A stretch of DNA of 42,173 nt from Bradyrhizobium niftali (GTDB taxonomy: Bacteria > Pseudomonadota > Alphaproteobacteria > Rhizobiales > Xanthobacteraceae): the NCBI RefSeq assembly GCF_004571025.1, contig NZ_SPQT01000045.1, positions 1 to 42,173 of the forward strand. Direction: 5' to 3'. A program made the translations under genes and the position numbers. The number at the start of each line of letters is the position of its first letter. The stretch's first letter is position 1. Below are positions 1 to 8,646 of the stretch, piece after piece. Below the pieces are notes generated by a model. It was not told the DNA's origin and ran no database searches. It saw nothing but the letters and a program-made list of their open reading frames with translations.

Positions 1-1
1 A

Positions 2-154
2 GGCGTCGAGATCGGTGCCGCCTGGCGCCGGACCTCGAAGGACAACCGCACCTACCACTCGGTCAAGCTCGACGATCCGTCCTTCACCGCGCCGATCTAC
101 GCCAACCTCTTCGAAGGCGACGATGGCGAGTGCGCGCTGATCTGGTCGCGCTGA
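2..154 (+). CDS. DUF736 family protein, C-terminal part (5' end outside window)
   Basis: The frame starting at base 2 is open from the window edge and encodes 50 residues ending in a natural stop. It reads GVEIGAAWRRTS, then SVKLDDPSF, APIYA and a terminal LIWSR, which is the conserved C-terminal half of DUF736. These small cytosolic proteins of unknown biochemical role are usually found on rhizobial plasmids and integrative conjugative elements. The N-terminal half lies upstream of the window. The next feature but one is a second, 5'-truncated DUF736 copy, so two copies stood in tandem here. Family assignment is from remembered motif similarity. Confidence 0.75.
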   Translation, partial: GVEIGAAWRRTSKDNRTYHSVKLDDPSFTAPIYANLFEGDDGECALIWSR

Positions 155-206
155 CCAACACCGCGGCGTCTCGCAAACACGCGGGGCGCCGCGGACAGCG
201 GCCCCG

Positions 207-319
207 TTATTATGCGGAGCGACACAGCGGCAAAAGCCCTGGAAAACCGGGCTGCCAGCCAACGACTCCGCATAATCCCGCGCTACGCATAATCCGCCTT
301 ATGCGGTGCACCGCATAAG
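207..319. repeat. Nested inverted repeats and 22-bp perfect palindrome (recombination scar)
   Basis: ATTATGCGGAG at 209-219 is repeated inverted as CTCCGCATAAT at 266-276. CGCATAAT recurs at 286-293, and positions 298-319 form a perfect 22-bp palindrome of two TTATGCGGTG-type arms. The palindrome stops four bases before the truncated DUF736 reading frame resumes. Repeated ATGCGG/CCGCAT arms look like recombinase core sites. I infer that an element inserted into or excised from the second DUF736 gene here. The enzyme is not in the window. Confidence 0.5.
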
Positions 320-322
320 ACC

Positions 323-487
323 GAATTCGGCGCCGCCTGGAAGAAGACCGTCCGCGACAGCGACCGCGAATATCTCTCGGTCAAGCTCGACGAACCCAGC
401 TTCCCCGCTCCGATCTACGCCTCGCTGGTCAAGGTCGAAGGCGAGGAGGGTTTCAGCCTGATCTGGTCGCGCCGCAGCGGCGACTGA
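323..487 (+). pseudogene. DUF736 family protein, 5'-truncated second copy
   Basis: The open frame reads EFGAAWKKT, SVKLDEPSF, PAPIYASLV and FSLIWSRRSGD before the stop, so it covers only the C-terminal half of a DUF736 domain. It has no start codon or ribosome binding site, and its 5' edge abuts the palindrome at 298-319. It is about 60-70% identical by eye to the fragment at 2-154, so it is a paralogue, not the missing half of the same gene. A terminator follows directly, consistent with a former operon end. Confidence 0.7.
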
Positions 488-502
488 TCGCCCGAGCCAT
501 CG

Positions 503-530
503 GCCCCGCCTCCTCGGAGGCGGGGCTTTT
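503..530 (+). terminator. Rho-independent terminator after DUF736 copies
   Basis: An 11-bp GC-rich stem (GCCCCGCCTCC paired with GGAGGCGGGGC) with a two-base loop is followed by TTTT. It lies 16 bases after the DUF736 stop codon. Confidence 0.85.
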
Positions 531-1269
531 GCGTTTCTTGCGCCGCTTTGGAAGGAAGCAGATGAGCATTTTGAGTTCAGAAGATGGGCTTCGACGCTGG
601 CTGAAACGCGGTCGATAGGATGGGTTTCCGGGGTGCGTTTTTGGGCTCGTTTCTCGAAAATTCGCGTCGCATCGGGCTGCAATTTTCGATCTCCTGACGT
701 GCGAATTTCATCGGTTCTCACGAGCGGCAGCGACGTGTCCACGCCTGCTCTCAGGGCACGAACTGCCTTCAGTTTGTTGAGCGAAAGGCCTCTACTTCAC
801 GTCGCTCCGATTGAGCTTCGGTGGATGACGTTGGCAATGTGAGCAAGGCCAGACCAATCAGGCCAAGCGGCTTTCTACGCCGGACTCCTTAGCAGCGCTG
901 CTAGCACTAGTGCTTATTGGCGGGCGTGCACTTGGATGAAGGCGGGCTCGCCAGTCGATTTCCACCCCATTGGCTTCGATCAAGTCATGCTGCCGTCCTA
1001 GGTAATGATGCGATATTCCATGCATCCCGGCGTGCGCCGCATACCTATTCCGCACCATGTCATCGCCTCAACGTGCATCGCTCAGAACGCCTGGACAGCG
1101 CGGTTGGGCGTGTTGCTGGATAGCTTGTGAGGCCGCGTAGACGCGCTCTTCACGCTTGGAAAGATGCGCCGCGATGGCGCCCGCCTGCGTTGCTGCAGCG
1201 GAATTATGCCGTCGATGAGCGCGCAAGAGTGCACGGCGCACCGGGATTCTTGCACGTGGCTGACGCCTC
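531..1269. other. Intergenic stretch without a supportable gene
   Basis: Several short frames are open on both strands, but none shows a recognisable domain, a good ribosome binding site or a convincing amino-acid composition. It may be decayed mobile DNA between the DUF736 cluster and the IS110 element. Confidence 0.4.
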
Positions 1270-1440
1270 ACGGCGTCGATGCAAAGACCTTGTCACAGCA
1301 GCGAGAGGAAGCGACAATGGGTCAGATGAAGCGCACAAGACGACCGACGAGATACCGGTGCACGGAGGTAAGACGGCCGTGGCCGAATCCGGAGCCTGGT
1401 GCAACGACTTGGAAGGTCGTTGCCACAAGGGAGAGCTCCG
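1270..1440 (+). ncRNA. Candidate IS110 left-end bridge (seeker) RNA region
   Basis: IS110-group elements carry a structured non-coding RNA in the end upstream of the transposase; it guides donor and target choice. Here about 170 non-coding bases precede the transposase start. They contain an 8-bp hairpin GCAACGAC/GTCGTTGC (1401-1408 with 1416-1423) just before the ribosome binding site, and GC-rich complementary segments around 1370-1385. The structure has not been computed and the ends of the element are unknown, so this is a positional inference. If the element belongs to the IS1111 subgroup, the RNA would lie downstream instead. Confidence 0.3.
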
Positions 1441-2505
1441 ATGAAACTGTACGTTGGATTGGACGTCGGCCTTGAAGAAACCAGCGTTTGCATCGTGGAT
1501 AGCGAGGGTCTCACGATCCGCGAAGTGAAGGTCAACACTGAGCCAGAGGCGATCCGCTCCGCGTTGGAGGACTACGCGGATCGCCTCGATAGGGTGGGGG
1601 TCGAGGCGTCATCGCTGGGTATCTGGCTGTATCGCGAACTACAGGCAGCCGGGCTTCCAATCATTGTCGTGGAAGCACGCCATATGCGCGTTTCGCTATC
1701 GACGATGCGCAACAAAACTGACCGAAACGATGCGCGCGGCATCGCGCAGATGATGCGGTTGGGCTGGTACCGCGCCGTCCATGTCAAGAACATCGACATG
1801 CAAAAGATGCGTACATTGCTGACCAACCGGAAGCTGCTCAAACGCAAATTGGTCGACCTCGAGAACCATGTTCGGGGCGCACTGCGGGCCTATGGATTGC
1901 TCGTCGGAGCGGTCGCTCGAGGTGCCTTTGAGGCCCGTGTCCGCGAGCTGATTGAGCACTGCGACCCGATTTTTGTGATGTCCATCCAGGTCATGCTGGA
2001 CGTGCGCCGGGCCCTCCTCGAGGGCTATGATCGGCTACATCGCGTGCTCCTGCAGGTCGTCCAGCATGATCCAGTTTGCCGACGTCTGATGACAGTTCCA
2101 GGCGTCGGCCCGGTCGTTGCCTTGTCATTCAAAGTTGGCGTTGATGACCCTCATCGCTTTACCCGATCACGCACAGTGGGCGCCCATTTTGGGCTGACGC
2201 CAAAGCGTCACCAGTCAGGTACGTCGATCGATTTTGAAGGTCATATCAGCAAACAGGGCGATATCTCGGTGCGGGAGGCGCTATGCGAAGCAGCTGCAAG
2301 TCTGCTGCTACGGGTCAGGAAATGGTCGGCGCTGCGAGCTTGGGGCCTGCGGATCGCTAGGCGGTCGAGCATGCTGTGTGCGATTGCCGCGGTCGCACGG
2401 AAGCTCGCATGCATTCTGCACCGGATGTGGGTCAGCGAGACCGATTTCCACGTCGGATTCGGCGCTAAGATCACGCAGCGGCTGCGTCTAAAGCCAGCCC
2501 AGTAG
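1441..2505 (+). CDS. IS110 family transposase
   Basis: This 354-residue protein is the RuvC-like DEDD transposase of an IS110-family element. The N-terminal domain shows the four acidic residues D8 (VGLDVG), E55 (VGVEASS), D94 and D97 (KTDRNDARG). The C-terminal Transposase_20 domain has the helix-hairpin-helix stretch VPGVGPVVA and the GLTPKRHQSG segment holding the catalytic serine of this family. The length is typical and the frame is intact. ATG 1441 is chosen because GGGAGAG lies just upstream and the motif MKLYVGLDVG starts there, although the frame stays open upstream. It probably moves by RNA-guided recombination without ordinary terminal inverted repeats. Confidence 0.92.
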   Translation: MKLYVGLDVGLEETSVCIVDSEGLTIREVKVNTEPEAIRSALEDYADRLDRVGVEASSLGIWLYRELQAAGLPIIVVEARHMRVSLSTMRNKTDRNDARGIAQMMRLGWYRAVHVKNIDMQKMRTLLTNRKLLKRKLVDLENHVRGALRAYGLLVGAVARGAFEARVRELIEHCDPIFVMSIQVMLDVRRALLEGYDRLHRVLLQVVQHDPVCRRLMTVPGVGPVVALSFKVGVDDPHRFTRSRTVGAHFGLTPKRHQSGTSIDFEGHISKQGDISVREALCEAAASLLLRVRKWSALRAWGLRIARRSSMLCAIAAVARKLACILHRMWVSETDFHVGFGAKITQRLRLKPAQ

Positions 2506-3416
2506 CCGCTGCACAGACGAGCAGAGAAGGCGCTGGGGGTACGCCAGCATGCTGAGGAGGAGCGAAATTAGAGATCCGCGCGCGCGGTGAGCGTCCCCCT
2601 GGCGGGGCCGCGAAACGGGGAATGTCCGCTATCTCTTGCCTGCTGCCGCCCTTCGGGGACGAGAGCGCAAAACTGCTTGGACAGCCCTGTTTACGAACCT
2701 GATGAAGAGCATGCGACGGCCTCAGTGCTGAACGCGAAGGAACGCATGGACCCCGCCTGGTGAATGCGACCGCAAGCGCGGTGTGGTGACGTTTGTGCGT
2801 TGTCGATGCAGGGAGTCCGTCATGGTTAAAGTGCGACGAGAAGAAAAGCGTAGGAATGAGTTGACTTTGAACGCCCGATTAGGAAGGCAAGATAAAAGCA
2901 CTGGCGCTACGGAGCGCCCAAGCCGTTGTCTGCACATCCAAGATTTTAGCGCTAGCGGTAAGTATGGTGTCGCTACAAATTGCCAAACGCCTTGTCTCGC
3001 TGAAGAATGATGTCTGCATCGGATCGCGGCATGTTCTAAGCGTTGCGAGTGCATCGGAAGGGGCGTCAAGACCTTGCCGAGAGATTTTCATGCTGCTTGC
3101 AGGCATCGCCGCCGGTTCAAAAGCAGGCCATGGTTTCCTGTCGAACGCGTTGATGGCCAGAAACCCAAGTTGCTCCGCCCGTCCGTCCGTTTGGCCGAGG
3201 AGAAGTCGCACGGCGTCGTTGTGGCGCGTTGATGCGCAGGATGAATCTCCCGAGCCTTAGACACGGTGGGCGCATGCATCGCGGAAGGCCAAGACTGAGG
3301 CGCACGCTAAGGTCCAATCGCGGTCATGTCGTCGGTACTGAGACTGCCTCCGTTTCACCGGGGTGGAACTTTCGTAAATTGCGGTTGCGCCTTGGCCAAG
3401 GGAGCACCGCCACCGT
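2506..3416. other. Non-coding stretch between the two insertion elements
   Basis: No convincing gene is visible in about 900 bases. The first 280 bases are probably the right end and flank of the IS110 element and include the relic motif GAATGTCCGC near 2620. The rest is likely flank or the terminal region of the neighbouring transposase element. Frames open on the minus strand lack recognisable domains. Confidence 0.35.
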
Positions 3417-4973
3417 TTATCCAAACCGAGGGTCTTTGCAGTTGTTTGAAGGTGAGAACTCGGCTGGCTCCCGTTCCTTGCCCCAGAGGTTGCCGCCCGC
3501 GCGCCGTGGCGTGCCCTTGAAGTGAGCATTGCGTTCGCAGAAGTATCGGTCGATAGCCGCTTTAGCCTCGTCAATTGATCCATAGTTGCTGTTGTGAATG
3601 ATGGCCCGAGCCAAGCCGCTGAAGATCGACTCGATCACATTTAGAAACTGCGCGCGGGCTGGAAGCGGTGCCGTGTGAATCTGTGGACCGTTGCTCCCAA
3701 TAGTAGCGTTATGGGCATCGATATGTTCGAACAGCCTTTTAGAGACGTGCCAGGAGGCCGCGTCCCAAGAAAGATAAAGCTTGGTGTGATCGCGGTACTC
3801 GGCGACGAGTGCCGCCAGCATACGGATCATTTCTTCGGTGTTCTTCTTCCGGCTGTAGAAATGGGTGACCTGGTTGGTTGACAACTCAATGGCGGCGGTG
3901 ACGATGATTGAGCCCTTCGATTGCTGCCATTGCGCTACAAAATGTTGTTCGCCGGGACCGATCAGCATGCGTCCATGTTGCGCCTTGACCGCAAAGGGTC
4001 CGAATTCGTCGATCGAAAAGAAGGCTTCCCCGCCCTTGAGGTCGGCGAGAATGGAACGGATGCGTTGGAGCTTCTGCGAGAAGTCGGGATCGTTGGAGGT
4101 CAGAACGATGCGCGCTTTGCGCCACCGGTAGCCGGCACCTTTCACGATCGCGCGGATTACATCTTCGCAAGCTGGCTTCCCTTTCTCGCGCAGCGCACGC
4201 ACCAGATCGGCCATTTTCCAGGTTGTACGGTTGATGCCGAAATTGGCTGGCGGCTGGTGCAGGATACTGAACAGAGCCTCTTTGACTTGCTCGCTGTCGA
4301 ACTTGCGATGGGGGTTAATGCGAGGCGCGAACAGCCGTTCGGCCCGACCTTCCTCGAACAGACGGACCGAACGTGCGTAGCTTGACCGGCTCTGCTTGAG
4401 AATGCGGCAAGCCACGCTTGTCCGCAGCCCGCTGTGTGACGCGACTACTGCTAGCGCGCGACGCCGCTCAGCGGGGCGGCCGTTTTCGAGCTTCTCGACT
4501 AGGATCGTGAGATCGGGATGACTTTCAAGAGAAGCCGGTAGATCTTGTTGACTTAGCGGCTTGCGCAACTGCCCGAGCAGACCCAAAAACCTGTCTGGGT
4601 CGGGAGTGCCTTTCAATTGGTTATGGCGGGCCAAGACCGCCGTGATGGTTGATGCCGCGGGCACTCCGGCGCAGCCCACTGATCGAAGATGGAATGCTAT
4701 TTTTCGCCCACCCCAGGTTGGGTGGTCGGCGCGCACGGTTAGAACGGCCGCTTCGGTATGGCCCGGACAGCGATGGGGCGTGTGGTGCGGACGGTGTGAC
4801 TGGCTCTCCAGGCCTCTCGCGCCGGCTATCCGATATCGGGCCAGCGTTCGATAGCCTGTCTGCCGGCTGATATTGAAGCTGCGACAGATGCTCTGAATGT
4901 TGGCATTCGGGGCGAGCGCCAGTTGCACGAATTCGCTACGAGCCTCGAGAAGCGTATTTGACTTCCAGGGCAT
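3417..4973 (-). CDS. Chimeric transposase: IS481-type N-terminus fused to IS630-type DDE transposase
   Basis: The frame from ATG 4973 gives 518 residues. Residues 1-120 read like the start of an IS481 transposase: MPWK, a helix-turn-helix around SICRSFNISRQTGYRTLARY, RPHHTPH, HPTWGGRKI and ASTITAVLARH. From about residue 122 the protein becomes IS630-like, with a second helix-turn-helix near ACRILKQSRSSYARS and a DDE core of D322 (SIDEFGPF), D404 (LSWDAASWH) and E448 (NVIESIFSGLARAI). The junction lies near base 4613. The IS481 catalytic core is absent from the window, so an IS630 element most likely landed in an IS481 gene in frame. The frame is open farther upstream to 5189, but MPWK is the usual IS481 start. 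The IS630 core looks catalytically complete. Confidence 0.8.
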   Translation of the reverse strand: MPWKSNTLLEARSEFVQLALAPNANIQSICRSFNISRQTGYRTLARYRIAGARGLESQSHRPHHTPHRCPGHTEAAVLTVRADHPTWGGRKIAFHLRSVGCAGVPAASTITAVLARHNQLKGTPDPDRFLGLLGQLRKPLSQQDLPASLESHPDLTILVEKLENGRPAERRRALAVVASHSGLRTSVACRILKQSRSSYARSVRLFEEGRAERLFAPRINPHRKFDSEQVKEALFSILHQPPANFGINRTTWKMADLVRALREKGKPACEDVIRAIVKGAGYRWRKARIVLTSNDPDFSQKLQRIRSILADLKGGEAFFSIDEFGPFAVKAQHGRMLIGPGEQHFVAQWQQSKGSIIVTAAIELSTNQVTHFYSRKKNTEEMIRMLAALVAEYRDHTKLYLSWDAASWHVSKRLFEHIDAHNATIGSNGPQIHTAPLPARAQFLNVIESIFSGLARAIIHNSNYGSIDEAKAAIDRYFCERNAHFKGTPRRAGGNLWGKEREPAEFSPSNNCKDPRFG

Positions 4974-5368
4974 GTTTTGTGCCTCTCTGCTCTGAACCAA
5001 GGGGCGGGCGGATCGGCAGGACACCTCGTCAGACGAGCACGCCACGGATGAACAGGATCGCGACCGTCTCGGCCTTGCGCTGCTGCCTGACTCGCCGCCG
5101 CTACTCCGGCCGCCTCCGATGCTCCCCAACGAGGAGTAGGAAGGCGGCGTATACGACGATCGTGCTGTGGCGGCGGCCACAGCGACCACGGCATGCAGCG
5201 CGGCTCGCTTCAGTGCTCGCTGAGCGATCGCCTCCTCCTAGTGGTGTGCATTTAGCCATGTGGCCGATTAGACCGGGGACTATCGCCGCTCTCAGGCGCC
5301 AGCACGAAGCGGCTTCATCCCCCGGCTATGGCTCTGCTTCCACCATTCTCAGGCATTTGGTTGATGAC

Positions 5369-5869
5369 CTAATCCGACCTTTGCCTAATGACCTCGTGCA
5401 GAAGAGCTACGGAACGCTCAAGCCGTTCTAACAGCGACCCCAAATCCGCCGCGCTAATCCCCTCCAACCTCAGATTTTCGACTGAGAATGACTGGGCAAT
5501 GAGTTGGTCTATTGGCTCGGCTTTAGACGTCAGGTCCGCGGCCCCGCTAAGGGTAGATCGAATGTATCCGTCCGGCGTAATCGTTGTCGCAAGCGTTAGA
5601 TTGGCCACGATCGCCGTCTCAGCCATCGCCGCAGGAAACTCCACGTTGCAAAGAATGCTTCCCGTTGCGCGAATGCGGTAGCCCGCGCGGTAAGTCGAGG
5701 GGCCCAAGGGGCCCACCTCGCCGGACTCCCAAAACGCTTCCACCCCATCAGTGGTTGGACACTCGGGGGGCGAACGGTCATGGTGGAACGCAGTGTCGCA
5801 GGTGACCAAGCTTCTATCCCTCGGAACGTGCATTTCGATAACGCTATCGATGTAGACGATAGTCAACAT
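5369..5869 (-). CDS. Hypothetical protein, divergent to an XRE regulator
   Basis: This 166-residue frame has no domain I recognise. The composition is plausible for a real soluble protein: a central Thr/Ala-rich beta-like part and a C-terminal amphipathic helix (LGSLLERLERSVALLHEVI) that could mediate dimerisation. It points away from the XRE gene at 5934 with about 65 bases between them, a common arrangement for a regulator and its target. Several in-frame ATGs exist near the start, so the N-terminus is uncertain. It lies within the proposed integrated element. Confidence 0.5.
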   Translation of the reverse strand: MLTIVYIDSVIEMHVPRDRSLVTCDTAFHHDRSPPECPTTDGVEAFWESGEVGPLGPSTYRAGYRIRATGSILCNVEFPAAMAETAIVANLTLATTITPDGYIRSTLSGAADLTSKAEPIDQLIAQSFSVENLRLEGISAADLGSLLERLERSVALLHEVIRQRSD

Positions 5870-5933
5870 TTGCGGCTAAAAATGGGACTCAGAGTCCGTG
5901 GATCGATAGTCTGCTGCGACGTTCTTTGGGCCG

Positions 5934-6185
5934 ATGACGGCCGGGAAGAACGATTTAGGAATAGTTGGGGTGGTGGCCGACAATGTCAGGGCGCTTAGGA
6001 AGGCGGCTAAGCTCTCGCAGGAGGAGTTAGCCCATGAGGCGGGGGTGGATCGGACCTACATTAGTCAGGTCGAACGCCGCCAAAGAAACGTGACAATTGT
6101 GGTCTTAGCGAAAATCGCAACAGCACTGAACGTGACACCGGACAAGCTGCTGATCGTACCCTCATCTCGGCGAAGAGGTCCTTAA
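5934..6185 (+). CDS. XRE family helix-turn-helix transcriptional regulator
   Basis: This 83-residue protein is essentially one Cro/C1-type helix-turn-helix domain: VADNVRALRKAAKLSQEELA, HEAGVDRTYISQVERRQRNV, then LAKIATALNVTPDKLL. The SQEELA and RTYISQVER pieces are the second and recognition helices. It should bind DNA as a dimer and probably controls itself and the divergent gene at 5369-5869. It ends 48 bases before the tRNA fragment, placing it at the edge of the proposed island, where such regulators often sit. Confidence 0.88.
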   Translation: MTAGKNDLGIVGVVADNVRALRKAAKLSQEELAHEAGVDRTYISQVERRQRNVTIVVLAKIATALNVTPDKLLIVPSSRRRGP

Positions 6186-6233
6186 TTCAGCAAAAAATTG
6201 AGTTGCTCGGGACACATGACCGCTCCCGCACAG

Positions 6234-6287
6234 CCCGTCAGGCTCATAGCCTGAAGGTCATAAGTTCAAATCTTATCCCCGCAACCA
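6234..6287 (+). other. 3' fragment of tRNA-fMet(CAT), probable attachment site
   Basis: The sequence contains an intact anticodon arm (TCAGG-CTCATAG-CCTGA, anticodon CAT), a variable loop, an intact T arm (ATAAG-TTCAAAT-CTTAT) and CCCCGCAACCA, the 3' acceptor strand of an initiator tRNA. The 5' acceptor strand and D arm are missing: upstream bases do not pair with CCCCGC. A 3' tRNA fragment with its terminator is the usual remnant at the distal end of an element integrated into that tRNA gene. By this logic the element lies to the left and the intact tRNA is beyond the window. Confidence 0.75.
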
Positions 6288-6301
6288 AGCTAAACGATAA
6301 A

Positions 6302-6324
6302 AGCCCGCCTTTGGCGGGCTTTTT
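6302..6324 (+). terminator. tRNA-type rho-independent terminator
   Basis: AGCCCGCC-TTT-GGCGGGCT followed by TTTT, 14 bases after the tRNA 3' end. It is the terminator expected for the original tRNA gene. Confidence 0.9.
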
Positions 6325-6734
6325 CACGTTTTGCAGGCGCTTCCCGTAAGTTACCATTTGTTGCGATAAAAGTCTTTTATTATCATGAAGTTAGGCTGAA
6401 TTTAGTCGATCGATTGGTCTGCGTTACAATTTTCTACATGGCACATGAAAATCTGTTGCCATCCGCAATGAGCAGCGCAGCTCGAGCGCGCCAATTCCTT
6501 TCGGGTGCTGTACGATTGTAGGCGGTGGTCCGATTCCACCGGGGCGCGCATTCGTCACGCTTTCCGTGCAGACGAGTTTGTCACCTCTCGTTTCATTCGC
6601 CTCTGATCCTCCAATGATCAAACGCGAATAGACAAGCCGTTTCTCGTAGACGTTCGCTGTGATAAGTGCATTCGCACGCCAAACACACAGCCAATGCGCG
6701 CCTTAGCAGGATGACCCTTTAGGCGCTGGGTTTT

Positions 6735-6848
6735 TCCGCACGCCATAATAGTGGTAACCAAGTAACCGCCGCGCTCGACTGCATTCTCGGCAGCAGCAGT
6801 GCCAATCATCCAATACGTGGCAATGGCCGCCAATAGCGGCACGTTCAT
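6735..6848 (-). pseudogene. Remnant of a c-type cytochrome (signal peptide and start of haem region)
   Basis: The minus strand encodes a hydrophobic signal-like start, LLAAIATYWMIGTAAAE, then NAVERGGYLVTTIMACG. This matches the entry into a cytochrome c domain, where RG-x-YLV and ACGNCHTP would be expected. Here the CxxCH haem site is gone: the frame continues CGKTQ with no histidine. Nothing downstream resembles the rest of a cytochrome, so this is a decayed 5' fragment. The surrounding stretch 6325-7184 holds no other gene I can support, except a GTCCGC...GCGGAC inverted relic at 6995-7019. Confidence 0.45.
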
Positions 6849-7184
6849 GGACCATTGCCGAGGATGCAAGCCATGGTCGAAATACGTCCCTGCGTTACCC
6901 GTCGCTTGCAAGTATAGATTGCGGGCATCGATCTTGAAATGCAAAAATGTTCCGCTATTGACTCTTCGGCGAAGTGACGGCGTCGCTCCACGAGGTCCGC
7001 TTATTGAAGCATGGCGGACAAGATCTGCTCAGGTTGAGTCCTTCGCATTTTGACCGTTGCGGACCCGGGGCGTTCTGTCGCGCCATCTCGGCAGGAACCC
7101 TTTATCATCCTGATCGTCAAGCCGGCTGACACGGAATCATCGAGGCTATAAGCCAGTAACGAATTCAATGTTCAGAATGGTGGC

Positions 7185-8486
7185 GTGGCCGCTGGCAGGC
7201 TGCGCCGACGGAACCGCAAGGCGATGTCGGATCCGCAAGGCAACGTCTCGGCCGTTGAGGTTGATATCTACACTGAGCTTCGCACGGCGGAGCGCTGGTG
7301 GACCGAATTCGAGCGACACGCCGAATGCACCGTATTTCAGAGATTTGCGTGGCTTGCGGCGTGGCACAATCACATCGGTCGGCATCAAGGCACGACGCCG
7401 GTGATCGTGCGGGGGCGCGATCCCAATGGCGAGGTCCAGTTCATTGTACCGCTGGCGATCGAAAGGCGTGGCGCGACAGGATGGCTCACCTGGCTCGGAG
7501 CTGAGCTGTGCGATTATAACGCGCCGCTCCTGGGTCGAAATTTCGCGAACGGCCTTCGGACGCAAGACTTCCGCTGGCTATGGCGAGCGATGATCGGCCT
7601 CATCCGGGCAAATCCAGATCTTCGATTTGATATGATCGATCTCGACCGAATGCCGGAGCGGATCGGCTCACAAAGAAATCCGTTCCTCGACCTTGCGGTC
7701 CTCCCGCGGACATATGGCGCTCACTCCGCGACGCTTGGACTCGACTGGAACGAATTCTTCTTGTCCAAGCGGTCTTCCGCGACGCGCAAACGCGAGCGGC
7801 GGCAGTTCAAGCATCTCGCCGAGCATGGCGAGATCCGTTTCGTCCAGGTCACACGATCCGACGAGATCGAGCGCTCGATAAACCTGTTGATTGAGCAGAA
7901 GCGGCGCTTCTTTGCCCGCATGCAGGTCGAGGACATCTTCGACAGGCCCGGCTATCTCGCCTTCTTCCACGACGTCACGACCGATCCGAGATTAAGGGAC
8001 GTCGTTCACGTCAGCAGGCTGGACGTGGGTGACAGCAAGATCGCGACCGGTCTCGGGCTGCGGCACAAGAACTGCTACTCCCTCATCCTGTCGAGTTATG
8101 AGGATTCCGAGCTCGCGCGCTACGGGCCAGGACGCGCGCACCTTCAGCATTTGCTGCGCTACGCGATCGAACACGGTTTTGAATTCTTCGACTTGTCGAT
8201 AGGTGACGCGCCGTACAAGCTCGACTGGTGCGACATTGAGATGAAGCTGTTCGGCTATTACGAAGCGACGACACTCAATGGCCGGACCATTGTCGCGGTT
8301 AAGATGGCAATCGATCACGCCAAACTATTAATCACGCGCATGCCGCCCCCCGTGAGGCGTCTCGCCAAGAGGGTGCTCGTTAAAATATTGACTGGTTGCC
8401 GGCGCGCGCCAAGAGCCGCCTGTCGCAACGTATGTCTGAATCTGGCCCGCAGGCGAAGATGGAGGCGACGATCAGCACGACCGTAG
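7185..8486 (+). CDS. GNAT-fold protein of the CelD/BcsL type (polysaccharide-linked acetyltransferase)
   Basis: This 433-residue protein resembles the CelD/BcsL acetyltransferase-like proteins linked to cellulose and other exopolysaccharides. Seen features: an N-terminal half ending in a hydrophobic patch (FIVPLAIERRGATGWLTWLG), and a C-terminal acetyltransferase-like domain with ERRQFKHLAEHGEIRF, IERSINLLIEQKRRFFARM, a VSRLDVGDSKIATGLGLRH strand pair, YGPGRAHLQHLLRYAIEHG and FFDLSIGDAPYKLDWC. The tail is very Arg-rich. The open frame begins at GTG 7185; ATG 7224, preceded by AAGGCG, is an equally likely start. It probably acetylates or otherwise modifies a glycan precursor. The glucan-synthase operon at 28.0-31.3 kb could be functionally related. 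Confidence 0.75.
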   Translation: MAAGRLRRRNRKAMSDPQGNVSAVEVDIYTELRTAERWWTEFERHAECTVFQRFAWLAAWHNHIGRHQGTTPVIVRGRDPNGEVQFIVPLAIERRGATGWLTWLGAELCDYNAPLLGRNFANGLRTQDFRWLWRAMIGLIRANPDLRFDMIDLDRMPERIGSQRNPFLDLAVLPRTYGAHSATLGLDWNEFFLSKRSSATRKRERRQFKHLAEHGEIRFVQVTRSDEIERSINLLIEQKRRFFARMQVEDIFDRPGYLAFFHDVTTDPRLRDVVHVSRLDVGDSKIATGLGLRHKNCYSLILSSYEDSELARYGPGRAHLQHLLRYAIEHGFEFFDLSIGDAPYKLDWCDIEMKLFGYYEATTLNGRTIVAVKMAIDHAKLLITRMPPPVRRLAKRVLVKILTGCRRAPRAACRNVCLNLARRRRWRRRSARP

Positions 8487-8646
8487 CCGGGGCCAGACCG
8501 GACATCACGCGCTCGCGGCCAAATCGACGTTTCTGACCCATTGCGGTCACTGGCAGGTTGGATCGGGGGTGCAGGCCCCTTTCTGACGCGAACTTTTTAT
8601 TAGTGATCCCCTTACGAATTGGCGCTGGCCTAATTTAATTTAGGAA

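Noticed and set aside
299..742. 147-codon minus-strand frame across the DUF736 remnant and terminator
   Set aside because: It runs antisense through a recognisable DUF736 fragment and a terminator and shows no family features.
6211..6287. Complete tRNA gene
   Set aside because: The 5' acceptor strand and D arm do not exist upstream; only the 3' part is tRNA-like.
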